Both the position numbers and the translations under genes were made by a program. Shown in pieces: positions 13,950 through 21,072 of a stretch of 31,048 nucleotides of DNA; the first letter of the stretch is position 1; every line of letters begins with the position of its first letter. A model generated the notes under the pieces. The model did no database searches. It was not told the DNA's origin and saw nothing but the letters and a program-made list of their open reading frames with translations. This DNA comes from a virus. The stretch spans positions 1 to 31,048 of IMG/VR virus record IMGVR_UViG_3300002835_000732. One strand, 5' to 3'.

Positions 13950-15344
13950 ATGAATAAGAACATTTGTTTGACTACGGATTCCTATAAGTTGAATCACTGG
14001 AATCAGTATCCCGCTGGCACTGAAAAGGTTTATAGTTACTTTGAATGCCGTAAGGGTGCTAAGTTTGCTGAAACTCCATTCTTTGGACTTCAGTATATTA
14101 TTAAGAATCATCTTGAGGGTGTAGTTGTGACCCGTGAAAAGATTGAAAATGCAGCCAAGTTGTGTAAGGCTCACTTTGGTAGTGAGAAGTATTTCAACCG
14201 TGAAGGTTGGGAATATATTCTGAATAACTATGGCGGTAAGTTGCCTGTTGTTATCAAGGCAGTTGAAGAAGGAACTGTTGTTCCTATCAACAATGTGTTG
14301 ATGACTATTGAAAACACTGACAATAAGTGTTTCTGGCTCACTAACTTCTTGGAGACTATTTTGTCTCAGGTTTGGTATCCTATTACGGTGGCTTCACTGT
14401 CCCGTGAAGTTAAGGTTACTTTGAATGAGTATTTTACTCTTACCTCCGATGGTGGATTGCTTAACTTTGGATTGCATGATTTTGGATTTAGGGGTGCCAG
14501 CTCTTGGGAATCGGCGGGTATCGGGGGGGCTGCTCATTTGATTAATTTCTTGGGGACCGATACGGTAGTGGCTATGGAAGTAGCCGTGAACTATTATAAT
14601 GCTGATCTTAATGGTTTGGCGTTTTCCGTTGCTGCCACTGAACACTCTGTTATGACTGCTCTTGGTAAGAATGGTGAAGAACAGGTTGTTGAGAATCTTC
14701 TGAACGAGTATCCTACGGGTATTTTGTCTGTTGTTTCTGACAGCTATGACATTTATAACTTCGTGAGCAACATTGTTGGCACTAAGTTCAAGGATCGTAT
14801 TCTTGACCGTGACGGTGTGTTTGTTGTTCGTCCTGACTCTATTACTCCTACCCATCCTACTCCAGAGGAAGAAATGGTTTGGATTATGGAGAATTTGTGG
14901 GCTAATATCGGCGGAACCATTAACAACAAGGGATACAAGGTTATCAACCCCAAGGTTCGTGTGTTGTGGGGTGATGGAATTGACATTGATGGTATCAAGA
15001 AGATTCTGTATGCTGTTACCAAGGCTGGATTTGCAACTGAGAACATTGCTTGTTTTGGTATGGGTGGAGGTTTGTTGCAGAAGGTAAATCGTGATACTCA
15101 GCGTTGTGCTTTCAAGTGTAGTGCTCAGTATCGTGATGGTCAGTGGTATGACATTCAGAAGAATCCCAAGGATGTTTCCAAGGCATCCAAGAAGGGCAAG
15201 CTCAAGTTGATCAAGGTTGATGGTGAATTTGAGACTGTTGGTGAAAATGATCCTGGTGAGGATTATTTGAAGGTTGTTTTTTATGATGGCGTATTGCTCA
15301 ATGAAGTTGACTTTGCTACTATTCGTAAGAACGCTGCTTTGTAA
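13950..15344 (+). CDS. nadV: Nicotinamide phosphoribosyltransferase
   Basis: 464 residues, full length for the NAMPT/NadV family. It transfers the phosphoribosyl group of PRPP to nicotinamide to give NMN, the first step of two-step NAD+ salvage. Diagnostic segments are TTDSYKLNHWNQYP (8-21), GLHDFGFRGASSWESAG (164-180), ATEHSVM (219-225, with the expected catalytic His222), SDSYDIYN, VRPDS and WGDGID. The next step is done by the NadM protein encoded directly upstream, and a PRPP synthetase homologue lies three genes downstream. All nine Gln codons are CAG. Such genes occur in other T4-like phages (for example KVP40). Confidence 0.95.
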   Translation: MNKNICLTTDSYKLNHWNQYPAGTEKVYSYFECRKGAKFAETPFFGLQYIIKNHLEGVVVTREKIENAAKLCKAHFGSEKYFNREGWEYILNNYGGKLPVVIKAVEEGTVVPINNVLMTIENTDNKCFWLTNFLETILSQVWYPITVASLSREVKVTLNEYFTLTSDGGLLNFGLHDFGFRGASSWESAGIGGAAHLINFLGTDTVVAMEVAVNYYNADLNGLAFSVAATEHSVMTALGKNGEEQVVENLLNEYPTGILSVVSDSYDIYNFVSNIVGTKFKDRILDRDGVFVVRPDSITPTHPTPEEEMVWIMENLWANIGGTINNKGYKVINPKVRVLWGDGIDIDGIKKILYAVTKAGFATENIACFGMGGGLLQKVNRDTQRCAFKCSAQYRDGQWYDIQKNPKDVSKASKKGKLKLIKVDGEFETVGENDPGEDYLKVVFYDGVLLNEVDFATIRKNAAL

Positions 15345-15373
15345 TTGACAAATCAAAGGTTTGCGGTTATCCT
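15345..15373 (+). promoter_or_regulatory. Early-type promoter of the Pth2 operon
   Basis: TTGACA, a 17-base spacer, then TATCCT. It starts immediately after the NadV stop codon and ends 19 bases before the ATG at 15393. It should drive the coupled genes from 15393 to about 18096. Confidence 0.62.
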
Positions 15374-15392
15374 AACTAAAACCGCTTCTTTT

Positions 15393-15767
15393 ATGACTGA
15401 TAAAGTTAAACAAGTTATTGTAATGCGTAAAGACCTCAATATGAGTAAGGGTAAAATGGTTACTCAAGGTGCTCATGCAAGCGTTGCATTTCTTACCCAT
15501 CTAGTCCGTGGATATAATGGACAACCACTTCTTCTGAGTAAAGCTGAAAAAGAATGGGTATATGGCACTTTCTTCAAAGTGTGTGTGGGTGTAGATAGTG
15601 AAAAGGAACTGCTTGACATTGGATATAATGCTATTGCGATGGGTATATCAGTCAAATACATTGAAGAAACCGCCGGGTTTGATAAACCTACCGTTACTTG
15701 TATAGCTATCGGACCAGATTATAGTTCTGTAATTGATCCTGTCACTAAACATCTAAAACTTCTATGA
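15393..15767 (+). CDS. Peptidyl-tRNA hydrolase, Pth2 type
   Basis: 124 residues from the ATG at 15393; a TTG start at 15345 would put the promoter inside the gene and is rejected. The sequence follows the Pth2 family through its length: VKQVIVMRKDLNMSKGK with the catalytic-region Lys and Asp, TQGAHASVAFL, a KVCVGVDSEKELLDI strand-helix, then TVTCIAIGP and the C-terminal LKLL. Pth2 enzymes release peptides from peptidyl-tRNA and are typical of archaea and eukaryotes, rarer in bacteria, with some in phages. Its stop overlaps the next ATG (ATGA). It could recycle tRNA during translation stress caused by host defence. Confidence 0.88.
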   Translation: MTDKVKQVIVMRKDLNMSKGKMVTQGAHASVAFLTHLVRGYNGQPLLLSKAEKEWVYGTFFKVCVGVDSEKELLDIGYNAIAMGISVKYIEETAGFDKPTVTCIAIGPDYSSVIDPVTKHLKLL

Positions 15768-15997
15768 GTGTAATTTACCAACAGATTAACCAACGCCAGT
15801 ATATTGTACGAGCCAATATAGATTTTCCTCAAAGAGAGGTTGGTAGTTTAGTTATGGATGTGGATGGTTATTTTTATTTCTGGCCAGTAGATAACAATGG
15901 TGCTTGGTCATCATATCATCTAAAAGAAGTAGCAAACAAATTAGATGAAATTAATAAATCGTGGAATGAACAAGTTGAAAAGGATTTGAACAAATGA
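15764..15997 (+). CDS. Small protein in the PRPP operon, unknown
   Basis: 77 residues. The N-terminal two thirds look beta-rich (QRQYIVRANIDF, GSLVMDVDGYFYFWPVDNNG), ending in a helix (LKEVANKLDEINKSW). No family is recognised. It overlaps both neighbours by 4 bases: ATGA with the Pth2 gene and with the PRPP synthetase homologue. It is therefore tightly coupled to them, but its job is not visible. Confidence 0.68.
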   Translation: MSVIYQQINQRQYIVRANIDFPQREVGSLVMDVDGYFYFWPVDNNGAWSSYHLKEVANKLDEINKSWNEQVEKDLNK

Positions 15998-16953
15998 AAA
16001 CTATTAAACTATTTGCAGGTACAAGCAATCTACCATTGGCTCAGAAGATTTCACAAAATCTAAATGAACCACTTGGAAAGATTTACCACCACAAATTTCC
16101 GAGTGGAGAAACTTACTGTCAATTCAAGGAAAACATTCGTGGTAGTGATGTATTTTTAATTCAAGGCATTACCAATCCAGCCAATGAAAACCTAATGGAG
16201 TTGCTTGTTATGGCTGATGCGGCTAGGCGTGCTAGTGCAGAACGAATTACTGCGGTAATTCCATACTTTGGTTATGCCCGACAAGATCGTAAGGACAAGA
16301 GCCGTGTTCCTATTACAGCTAGGTTAGTAATGGATTTGATTGCTACTGCTGGTATTGATAGGGTAGTAACTATGGATCTACATAGTCCACAGGTGGGTGG
16401 TTTTACCAATCTACCATTTGATCATCTTACATTTGAACCAGTATTGAGTGAATATATTAGTACCAAGTATCATTCATTAGCCTATAGGGATAGTGTTGTA
16501 TTGATGGCACCTGATGTTGGTGCGGTCAAACGTGTTGAAAAGTATGCGGATCTACTAAAGAGTGATTTTGGATTTATTAGTAAGAAGCGTGTAAGTGATA
16601 CCAAGGTTGAACTACAGAACATTGTGGGTGATGTAAAAGATAAACACGTAGTTATTATTGATGATCTTACAGAAAGTCTTGGTACAATGGTTCAGGCGGC
16701 TAATGAGTGTAAGAAACAAGGTGCTACAAAGGTAACTTGTGCTGTTACGCATGGTTGTTTGACTGATATGGGTATCAAACGATTGGCGGAGAATAATAGT
16801 ATTGATGAATTTATTCATAGTAATACAACAAATACATGGGGTAATATTGGATTTAAACCAGCTAATGTTACAGAATTGGATGTAAGTATGTTGTTTGCTA
16901 AGGCTATTCGTAGTATCAACAAGAATGAAAGTGTGAGTGAATTGTTTGTATGA
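15994..16953 (+). CDS. prs: Ribose-phosphate pyrophosphokinase homologue (PRPP synthetase-like)
   Basis: 319 residues, normal length. Family marks are LFAGTSNLPLAQKI (6-19), FPSGETY (35-41), the ATP-binding PYFGYARQDRK (90-100), VTMDLHSPQ with His130, and APDVGAVKR (162-170). PRPP synthetase makes PRPP from ribose-5-phosphate and ATP, the co-substrate NadV needs. The PRPP-binding loop is unusual: IIDDLTESLGT (221-231) in place of the common DDxIDTGGT pattern. This may mean altered phosphate or sugar handling. A known relative of Prs, the ADP-ribose pyrophosphate synthetase of phage NAD+ reconstitution pathway 1, is an alternative. It overlaps both neighbours by 4 bases. Confidence 0.88.
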   Translation: MKTIKLFAGTSNLPLAQKISQNLNEPLGKIYHHKFPSGETYCQFKENIRGSDVFLIQGITNPANENLMELLVMADAARRASAERITAVIPYFGYARQDRKDKSRVPITARLVMDLIATAGIDRVVTMDLHSPQVGGFTNLPFDHLTFEPVLSEYISTKYHSLAYRDSVVLMAPDVGAVKRVEKYADLLKSDFGFISKKRVSDTKVELQNIVGDVKDKHVVIIDDLTESLGTMVQAANECKKQGATKVTCAVTHGCLTDMGIKRLAENNSIDEFIHSNTTNTWGNIGFKPANVTELDVSMLFAKAIRSINKNESVSELFV

Positions 16954-17480
16954 AATATATTGAAGCTCCTATTAAACATAAAGGCAAGTCAGGTGTACCC
17001 ACACTATTTTTGGGTGGTGGTATTAGTAATTGCAAAGATTGGCAATCCAAATTGGTAGAAAAGTTGAAGGATTATAATGTAACTATTTATAATCCCCGTC
17101 GTAACAACTTTGATATCAATAATCCAAAAGTCAGTGAAGAACAAATCAAGTGGGAACATAAGTATCTACATGAATCAAACATTCTAGTGTTTTACTTTGC
17201 GCAAGAAACACTGTGTCCAATTACATTGTTTGAATTGGGTGCAGCATTGGAACGCAACATTTATACTACTATCAAACAAGATATTATAGTATATTGTGAA
17301 CCAGAGTATTCTCGTAAGTTTGATGTAGAGTTACAGATTAAACTAGCAATGAAGAATGCTAAGGAACTTAGTGAGGGTTTTTGGACTCCTGATGATTACT
17401 TTGTATCACTGCATGACAATTATGATGATTTTGTGGATGAATTGAAAGCAATTGTTGATATTGCTCAAGTATATGTTTAA
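16950..17480 (+). CDS. Nucleoside 2-deoxyribosyltransferase-like protein
   Basis: 176 residues. FLGGGISNCKDWQ (20-32), YNPRRNNFD, IKWEHKYLHESNILVFYFAQ and LCPITLFELGA (about 88-98) match the nucleoside 2-deoxyribosyltransferase-like superfamily. In this superfamily the glycine-rich first loop and the acidic residue of the last block bind and cleave the N-glycosidic bond. Members act on deoxynucleosides or related N-ribosides. Its ATG overlaps the stop of the Prs homologue, so a nucleotide/NAD role is suggested by context. The substrate is unknown; an enzyme cleaving or swapping bases on NAD-related ribosides is possible. Confidence 0.78.
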   Translation: MKYIEAPIKHKGKSGVPTLFLGGGISNCKDWQSKLVEKLKDYNVTIYNPRRNNFDINNPKVSEEQIKWEHKYLHESNILVFYFAQETLCPITLFELGAALERNIYTTIKQDIIVYCEPEYSRKFDVELQIKLAMKNAKELSEGFWTPDDYFVSLHDNYDDFVDELKAIVDIAQVYV

Positions 17481-17483
17481 TAT

Positions 17484-17654
17484 ATGAAAATCTTTTTGGT
17501 ATTTTTTATTAATTTGGCAGTATCATTGTTATCCAGTATATTGCTTTATAAGTTGTTTAAAGTGGATGTATCACCTATAATTATTTCTATTGGATTGATT
17601 GTTGTGTATATGTGTTTACCACAACGGTTTCATGATTGGATTGCTGAAAAATGA
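17484..17654 (+). CDS. Small membrane protein, two transmembrane segments
   Basis: 56 residues. The ATG at 17484 comes 3 bases after the previous stop, and the TGA overlaps the next ATG (ATGA). The two hydrophobic segments are about residues 4-22 (FLVFFINLAVSLLSSILLY) and 31-46 (ending in YMCLP), joined by a short basic/acidic hinge and followed by a short RFHDWIAEK tail. A holin-like or membrane-anchoring peptide would look like this, but the context is early and metabolic, so no function is assigned. Confidence 0.65.
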   Translation: MKIFLVFFINLAVSLLSSILLYKLFKVDVSPIIISIGLIVVYMCLPQRFHDWIAEK

Positions 17655-17899
17655 ATATTAGACCATCACAATGTTTTGAATGTGAGACGGGTACATACAA
17701 AGATGTAACTGTCAATTATTTCTCACAATTAAGTGGGGGAAGAAGTTGTGTAACCAAAGATGTAACAATTCAACGTTGTGACATTTGTGGTGCTGAAATT
17801 TTAGATTCTAAAGCGTCTAAGATAATTGAATCAAATATTGAACGTAATTTTCCCGGTCATTACGATAAATGGAAAACCAAGAACAAACCCAGATTATGA
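17651..17899 (+). CDS. YgiT/MqsA-type zinc-finger protein
   Basis: 82 residues with C8-x2-C11 and C43-x2-C46 plus an isolated Cys33. The spacing and the ECETGTYK...CDICGAEIL context match the YgiT-type finger that forms the N-terminal half of MqsA-like antitoxins. The usual C-terminal DNA-binding helix-turn-helix is absent: the chain ends in a basic stretch, WKTKNKPRL. ATGA overlaps join it to both neighbours. It could be a stand-alone regulator or antitoxin-like protein; no toxin gene is adjacent. Confidence 0.68.
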   Translation: MNIRPSQCFECETGTYKDVTVNYFSQLSGGRSCVTKDVTIQRCDICGAEILDSKASKIIESNIERNFPGHYDKWKTKNKPRL

Positions 17900-18096
17900 A
17901 CGCCCACGTTCCGGAAGAAATTAAATCTAAATATCCACACATGGAATTTAGGGGTAAACAACGTCAGATGAACGATAGAACAGTGATGGAAGCGTACAAT
18001 CATGCAATTAATCAGAACTTTTTCTATAGTTTTGATGAGGATTTCTTTTGGTTTCCAGGTCAAATTCCTGACTACAAACTGCCAAAAGTGTCTTGA
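17896..18096 (+). CDS. Small protein, unknown
   Basis: 66 residues from the ATG at 17896. An in-frame ATG at 17869 would give a 31-base overlap; the 17896 start makes the 4-base ATGA overlap that is the rule in this operon. The protein has a basic middle (MEFRGKQRQMNDRTVMEAYN) and an aromatic acidic patch (FFYSFDEDFFWFPGQ). No family is recognised. Its TGA lies inside the next -35 box. Confidence 0.55.
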   Translation: MNAHVPEEIKSKYPHMEFRGKQRQMNDRTVMEAYNHAINQNFFYSFDEDFFWFPGQIPDYKLPKVS

Positions 18097-18121
18097 CTTG
18101 TTATAAAGTGTGTAGTAATCT
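18093..18121 (+). promoter_or_regulatory. Early-type promoter, leaderless configuration
   Basis: TTGACT, a 17-base spacer, then TAATCT, which ends exactly 6 bases before the ATG at 18128. The upstream gene's stop codon is embedded in the -35 box. Confidence 0.75.
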
Positions 18122-18127
18122 AGACTT

Positions 18128-18646
18128 ATGAGTGAACAAACCTATATGAACCTAAAAGATGCAGTAAAGCGTCCTGTACTCAGTGAGAAGACTGTTAACC
18201 GTTCTAACAAGGCATTTGTTAGGATGGTTGATAACTACCAGAAATGGAATGAGTCTATCACTGCTGATGAGCTACGTGAGACATATGAAGATGACATTTT
18301 TAATTGTCTCTTTGAATATGACTTGGATGGTTATAATTTGGCAGAATATCTAAAATCTAAGATCTATCTTGAGCCAGATGCTGGACTTGTAGATATTTTG
18401 GATGATATGATCTATGTCAAGAAGTCTTTAGAAGATGAAATGTTGAAACAATGGGTTAAGGAAAACTTTTTGACTATTTCAGATGATGTAGTTGGTAAGA
18501 AAGTTAATGCTAAACAGGGTTCTCGTAAGTATGAGAATCACTACATTACTGGAATTAGACCAGACACTTATCAAGTGACCATTAGTGATGATTCCAAGAA
18601 ATATGGTGGTTATATTGTTGGATTTGAAAATGTAACTTTTCTATGA
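18128..18646 (+). CDS. Early protein, unknown
   Basis: 172 residues. The first two thirds are acidic and helical (EYDLDGYNLAEYLKSKIY, DILDDMIYVKKSLEDEMLKQ). The C-terminal third looks beta-rich and basic (VVGKKVNAKQGSRKYENHYI, YGGYIVGFENVTFL), like a small nucleic-acid-binding barrel, but I cannot name it. It has its own leaderless-type promoter. The same reading frame continues for 19 sense codons past its TGA and ends at a second TGA within the next -35 box. Confidence 0.68.
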   Translation: MSEQTYMNLKDAVKRPVLSEKTVNRSNKAFVRMVDNYQKWNESITADELRETYEDDIFNCLFEYDLDGYNLAEYLKSKIYLEPDAGLVDILDDMIYVKKSLEDEMLKQWVKENFLTISDDVVGKKVNAKQGSRKYENHYITGIRPDTYQVTISDDSKKYGGYIVGFENVTFL

Positions 18647-18702
18647 AAGTTTCTACTCTTTGATAGTTGCAAAGAATGTGGTGAAAATGATGAAAATGAA
18701 TC

Positions 18703-18731
18703 TTGACTTTCTTTAAAATCTGCGGTAAGGT
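18703..18731 (+). promoter_or_regulatory. Early-type promoter of RNA ligase 1, leaderless configuration
   Basis: TTGACT, a 17-base spacer ending GCGG, then TAAGGT, which ends exactly 6 bases before the ATG at 18738. Confidence 0.75.
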
Positions 18732-18737
18732 ATTTGT

Positions 18738-19829
18738 ATGAAGATTGATATTTCCTCAATTGATCGTGAATCGTTTATGGTCCATGAACATATTATTTAT
18801 GGAGAAGTTGTATATTTGGTACAGCCAAAACATATAGGCGCAAAGTGGAAAAATGACAATTTACACTTTCGTTCATCTGTATGGAATTATAATGGAGAAT
18901 TGATCAGTGCATCATTTCCAAAATTCTTTAACTGGTCAGAACAACCAGATTTGTCTCCTGTTCCTAATTCATTGAAGCATTGTACCGTTGTTGAAAAACT
19001 TGACGGTAGCACTTTAATTGTTAGCAAGTATAATGGACAATATATTCTACGAACCCGTGGAACTGTTGATGCTTCTACTATGGCTAATGGTTTTGAGTTA
19101 GAATTATTCAAGTCAACTATTCTAAATAAGTTGCAGGATAATAATGATACTTGGGGTTATTCTATCATTTGGGAATGGCTGTCTCCAATCAATAAAATTG
19201 TGCTATCGTATGGCGATGAACCTATATGGAAGTTGATTGGTTTTATTAATCATATCAACTATTCACTTGCACAACAAGATATGTTGGATGCTATGGCTAA
19301 GAAGTATGATTTACTTCGTCCAGAAATCTATACTTTTACTGATATATCTGATATGTTACAGATTGTAGATAAGTGGCAGAATAAAGAGGGTGTATGTTTA
19401 TATAGTAAGAATGACCAAGTTATTCATAAGATTAAAGCATCCAAATATCTCCTGTTACATCATCTAAAGTCTGAACTTAGTTCACTAGAAAAAGTATTGG
19501 ATGTCTGGCTAGAGCAAGGTATGCCTGACTATCAGACTTTCTATAACTATATCTTTACCACTTTTGATTTTGAGTTAGCAGAGCAAATTAAAGGTACAAT
19601 TAGCCGTATTTGTGATGCTAAGAAGGAAGTGGATCTGATTGTGAGTGGTATGAATGAGTTTGTGAATAACAGACTCAAGACTCTACCTACTCGTAAGTTA
19701 CAGGCTGAACAAGTAATTTCAGCTTATGGTAATACTAATAGAGCTTCATTTTTGTTCAAATTGCTTGATGGTAAGTCGTTAGGCAAAGAAGAATATAAGA
19801 AGTTACTATTTCAAGTATTGAAGAACTAA
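18738..19829 (+). CDS. RNA ligase, T4 Rnl1-like
   Basis: 363 residues, near the T4 Rnl1 length (374). The covalent nucleotidyltransferase motifs are in order: motif I EKLDGS with the AMP-acceptor Lys87, a conserved RTRG segment near 105-108, motif III WEWLSPINKIVLSY (145-158), motif IV EGVCLYS (217-223), motif V HKIKASKY (230-237). The upstream FPKFFNWSE block is also typical of Rnl1. The enzyme joins 5'-phosphate and 3'-OH RNA ends, and in T4 it repairs tRNA cut by host anticodon nucleases. A kinase and phosphoesterase that could prepare the ends are encoded at 24705-25827. It is followed by a strong terminator. Confidence 0.9.
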   Translation: MKIDISSIDRESFMVHEHIIYGEVVYLVQPKHIGAKWKNDNLHFRSSVWNYNGELISASFPKFFNWSEQPDLSPVPNSLKHCTVVEKLDGSTLIVSKYNGQYILRTRGTVDASTMANGFELELFKSTILNKLQDNNDTWGYSIIWEWLSPINKIVLSYGDEPIWKLIGFINHINYSLAQQDMLDAMAKKYDLLRPEIYTFTDISDMLQIVDKWQNKEGVCLYSKNDQVIHKIKASKYLLLHHLKSELSSLEKVLDVWLEQGMPDYQTFYNYIFTTFDFELAEQIKGTISRICDAKKEVDLIVSGMNEFVNNRLKTLPTRKLQAEQVISAYGNTNRASFLFKLLDGKSLGKEEYKKLLFQVLKN

Positions 19830-19835
19830 AACAAT

Positions 19836-19871
19836 ACCCTACTAATTATAATAAATTGGTAGGGTTTTTTC
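19836..19871 (+). terminator. Intrinsic terminator after RNA ligase 1
   Basis: A 12-bp stem, ACCCTACTAATT / AATTGGTAGGGT, with one T:G wobble is followed by TTTTTT. Confidence 0.85.
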
Positions 19872-19874
19872 TTG

Positions 19875-19908
19875 TATATATATGTGTGATAGTCAATAGT
19901 GGCTATCA
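19875..19908 (+). promoter_or_regulatory. Possible late-type promoter and leader hairpin
   Basis: TATATATA at 19875-19882, the same variant as before the portal gene, is followed by a 6-bp inverted repeat TGATAG...CTATCA (19887-19908) in the leader of the gene at 19934. An AAAGGA sequence lies near the start codon. The promoter call is weak; the hairpin is seen directly. Confidence 0.35.
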
Positions 19909-19933
19909 TAACACACAAACACAAAGGAAAAAT

Positions 19934-20149
19934 ATGGCAGATAATAATAAAACTCCCTACGAATTGCGTTGGGAAATTCTAAAAGAAATGATCAATCTCA
20001 CCCGAGATGAATGGCATCACAAAAGAGAGGTAGCTCAATACAATGCTGAAAAAAGCGGTAAATCACTTGAATATGGCGGTGATATTCCATTACACGATGC
20101 GTTGCAACGTGCGGAAAATGTATATGCATCGTTTATTTGTAAAAAATAA
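19934..20149 (+). CDS. Small conserved phage protein, unknown
   Basis: 71 residues from the ATG at 19934, chosen because it has AAAGGA upstream and lies after the terminator. A longer in-frame start at 19856 would sit inside the terminator. It begins MADNNKTPYELRWEILKEMI and continues as two helices to ENVYASFI. This TPYELRWEIL-type start is one I recall from small uncharacterised proteins of T4-like phages of aquatic bacteria. It is a single-gene unit with its own terminator. Confidence 0.66.
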   Translation: MADNNKTPYELRWEILKEMINLTRDEWHHKREVAQYNAEKSGKSLEYGGDIPLHDALQRAENVYASFICKK

Positions 20150-20169
20150 TCATTTAAAAAACTAACACT

Positions 20170-20201
20170 AACCTCACTATTAATTTAGTGGGGTTTATTT
20201 T
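20170..20201 (+). terminator. Terminator, TTAATT-loop type (copy 1)
   Basis: Stem AACCTCACTA / TAGTGGGGTT with one T:G wobble and a TTAATT loop, followed by a T-rich tract. It is nearly identical to the terminators at 21073 and 21888. Confidence 0.82.
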
Positions 20202-20208
20202 TTGTTTC

Positions 20209-20216
20209 TATTTATA
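20209..20216 (+). promoter_or_regulatory. Late-type promoter motif TATTTATA
   Basis: An exact TATTTATA ends 5 bases before the ATG at 20222 and lies directly behind the terminator of the previous unit. No Shine-Dalgarno sequence. Confidence 0.6.
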
Positions 20217-20221
20217 AACAT

Positions 20222-21058
20222 ATGATTATAGACTGGGCAATATACTATCAACAAAACAAACATCTACCATTGAATAAAATAATGGAGTCATACAACAGAC
20301 TTTTGTTAGAATATCAAGAACAACTAAATTTAATAACACAACAAAGTTCACCAGTTGGAGCTGGACCAGGCGGTCAAGATACATCTACCGGTGAACCAGT
20401 ATCAACATATGGTGTGATGAATTTTAATGGATCTGCATTTGCTATAGTACCTCCTGATGAAACAATGCGATTTGGTACTAGTCCATTTACAATTGAATGT
20501 TGGATAAATTTCAGTGCAAATCCTGCTTCAGCCGGTTATTATTTCATAGAACCTACATCAGGAATTCTATATGGTATTGGTAATTACGGTGGATATTTTT
20601 CTTGGTTTAGATCTGGAGCTGCTCCAACATCATTTACTGATTGGACACTCAATCAAGCTGGATCTGGTAATATTTTATCATTATCTACTTGGTACCATAT
20701 AGCAGTAACTAGAGACGGTACAAATACAATTAGATTTTATGTAAACGGTACTGCTTCTACAACGACTGCTAATGATCCAAATAATTATTTACCATCAACC
20801 AATGGATTAAGAATTGGTAGTACATATAGTCAAGGTTTGAACGGTAAGATTTCAAATTTCAGAGTGATAAATGGTACTGCACTTTATACAGGATCATCAT
20901 TTGTTGTTCCATCCCTACCTCTAACAGATGTAACAAATACCGTTTTATTAATGAAATCTGTAACAAATGCAACTGTTGTATCAGATTCAAGTACCTATGC
21001 CAAGTCAATTACAAATACATCAGTTACTTGGACAGATGGACCAATAGTTTATCCATAA
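20222..21058 (+). CDS. LamG/concanavalin-like domain protein, late
   Basis: 278 residues. Residues about 65-270 form a LamG-like (laminin-G_3) beta-sandwich: MNFNGSAFAIVPPDETMRFG, then FTIECWINF, LSTWYHIAVTRDGTNTIRFYV, NGLRIGSTYSQGLNGKISNF and the final DSSTYAKSI segment. Such domains bind sugars or proteins. The first 45 residues are separate and helical (NKIMESYNRLLLEYQEQL), with IME and LLE sites followed by a Gln/Ser/Gly linker. A capsid-surface adhesin, fibre-associated protein or packaged protein are all possible; the LxE sites and late promoter lean toward the head. It is a single-gene unit. Confidence 0.78.
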   Translation: MIIDWAIYYQQNKHLPLNKIMESYNRLLLEYQEQLNLITQQSSPVGAGPGGQDTSTGEPVSTYGVMNFNGSAFAIVPPDETMRFGTSPFTIECWINFSANPASAGYYFIEPTSGILYGIGNYGGYFSWFRSGAAPTSFTDWTLNQAGSGNILSLSTWYHIAVTRDGTNTIRFYVNGTASTTTANDPNNYLPSTNGLRIGSTYSQGLNGKISNFRVINGTALYTGSSFVVPSLPLTDVTNTVLLMKSVTNATVVSDSSTYAKSITNTSVTWTDGPIVYP

Positions 21059-21072
21059 AATACTTTAACATT

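Noticed and set aside
15306-15335. TTGACT near the 3' end of the NadV gene as a promoter
   Set aside because: No good -10 box follows at 16-18 bases, and a better promoter stands at 15345.
14394-15356. A 320-codon open frame antisense to the NadV gene
   Set aside because: It lies wholly against a gene with strong family motifs, has no promoter or ribosome-binding site, and its protein is a low-complexity mirror of the NadV codons.
15345-15392. TTG start for the Pth2 gene, adding 16 residues
   Set aside because: The extension covers the -35 and -10 boxes and is not part of the Pth2 family core. The ATG at 15393 begins just before the conserved domain.
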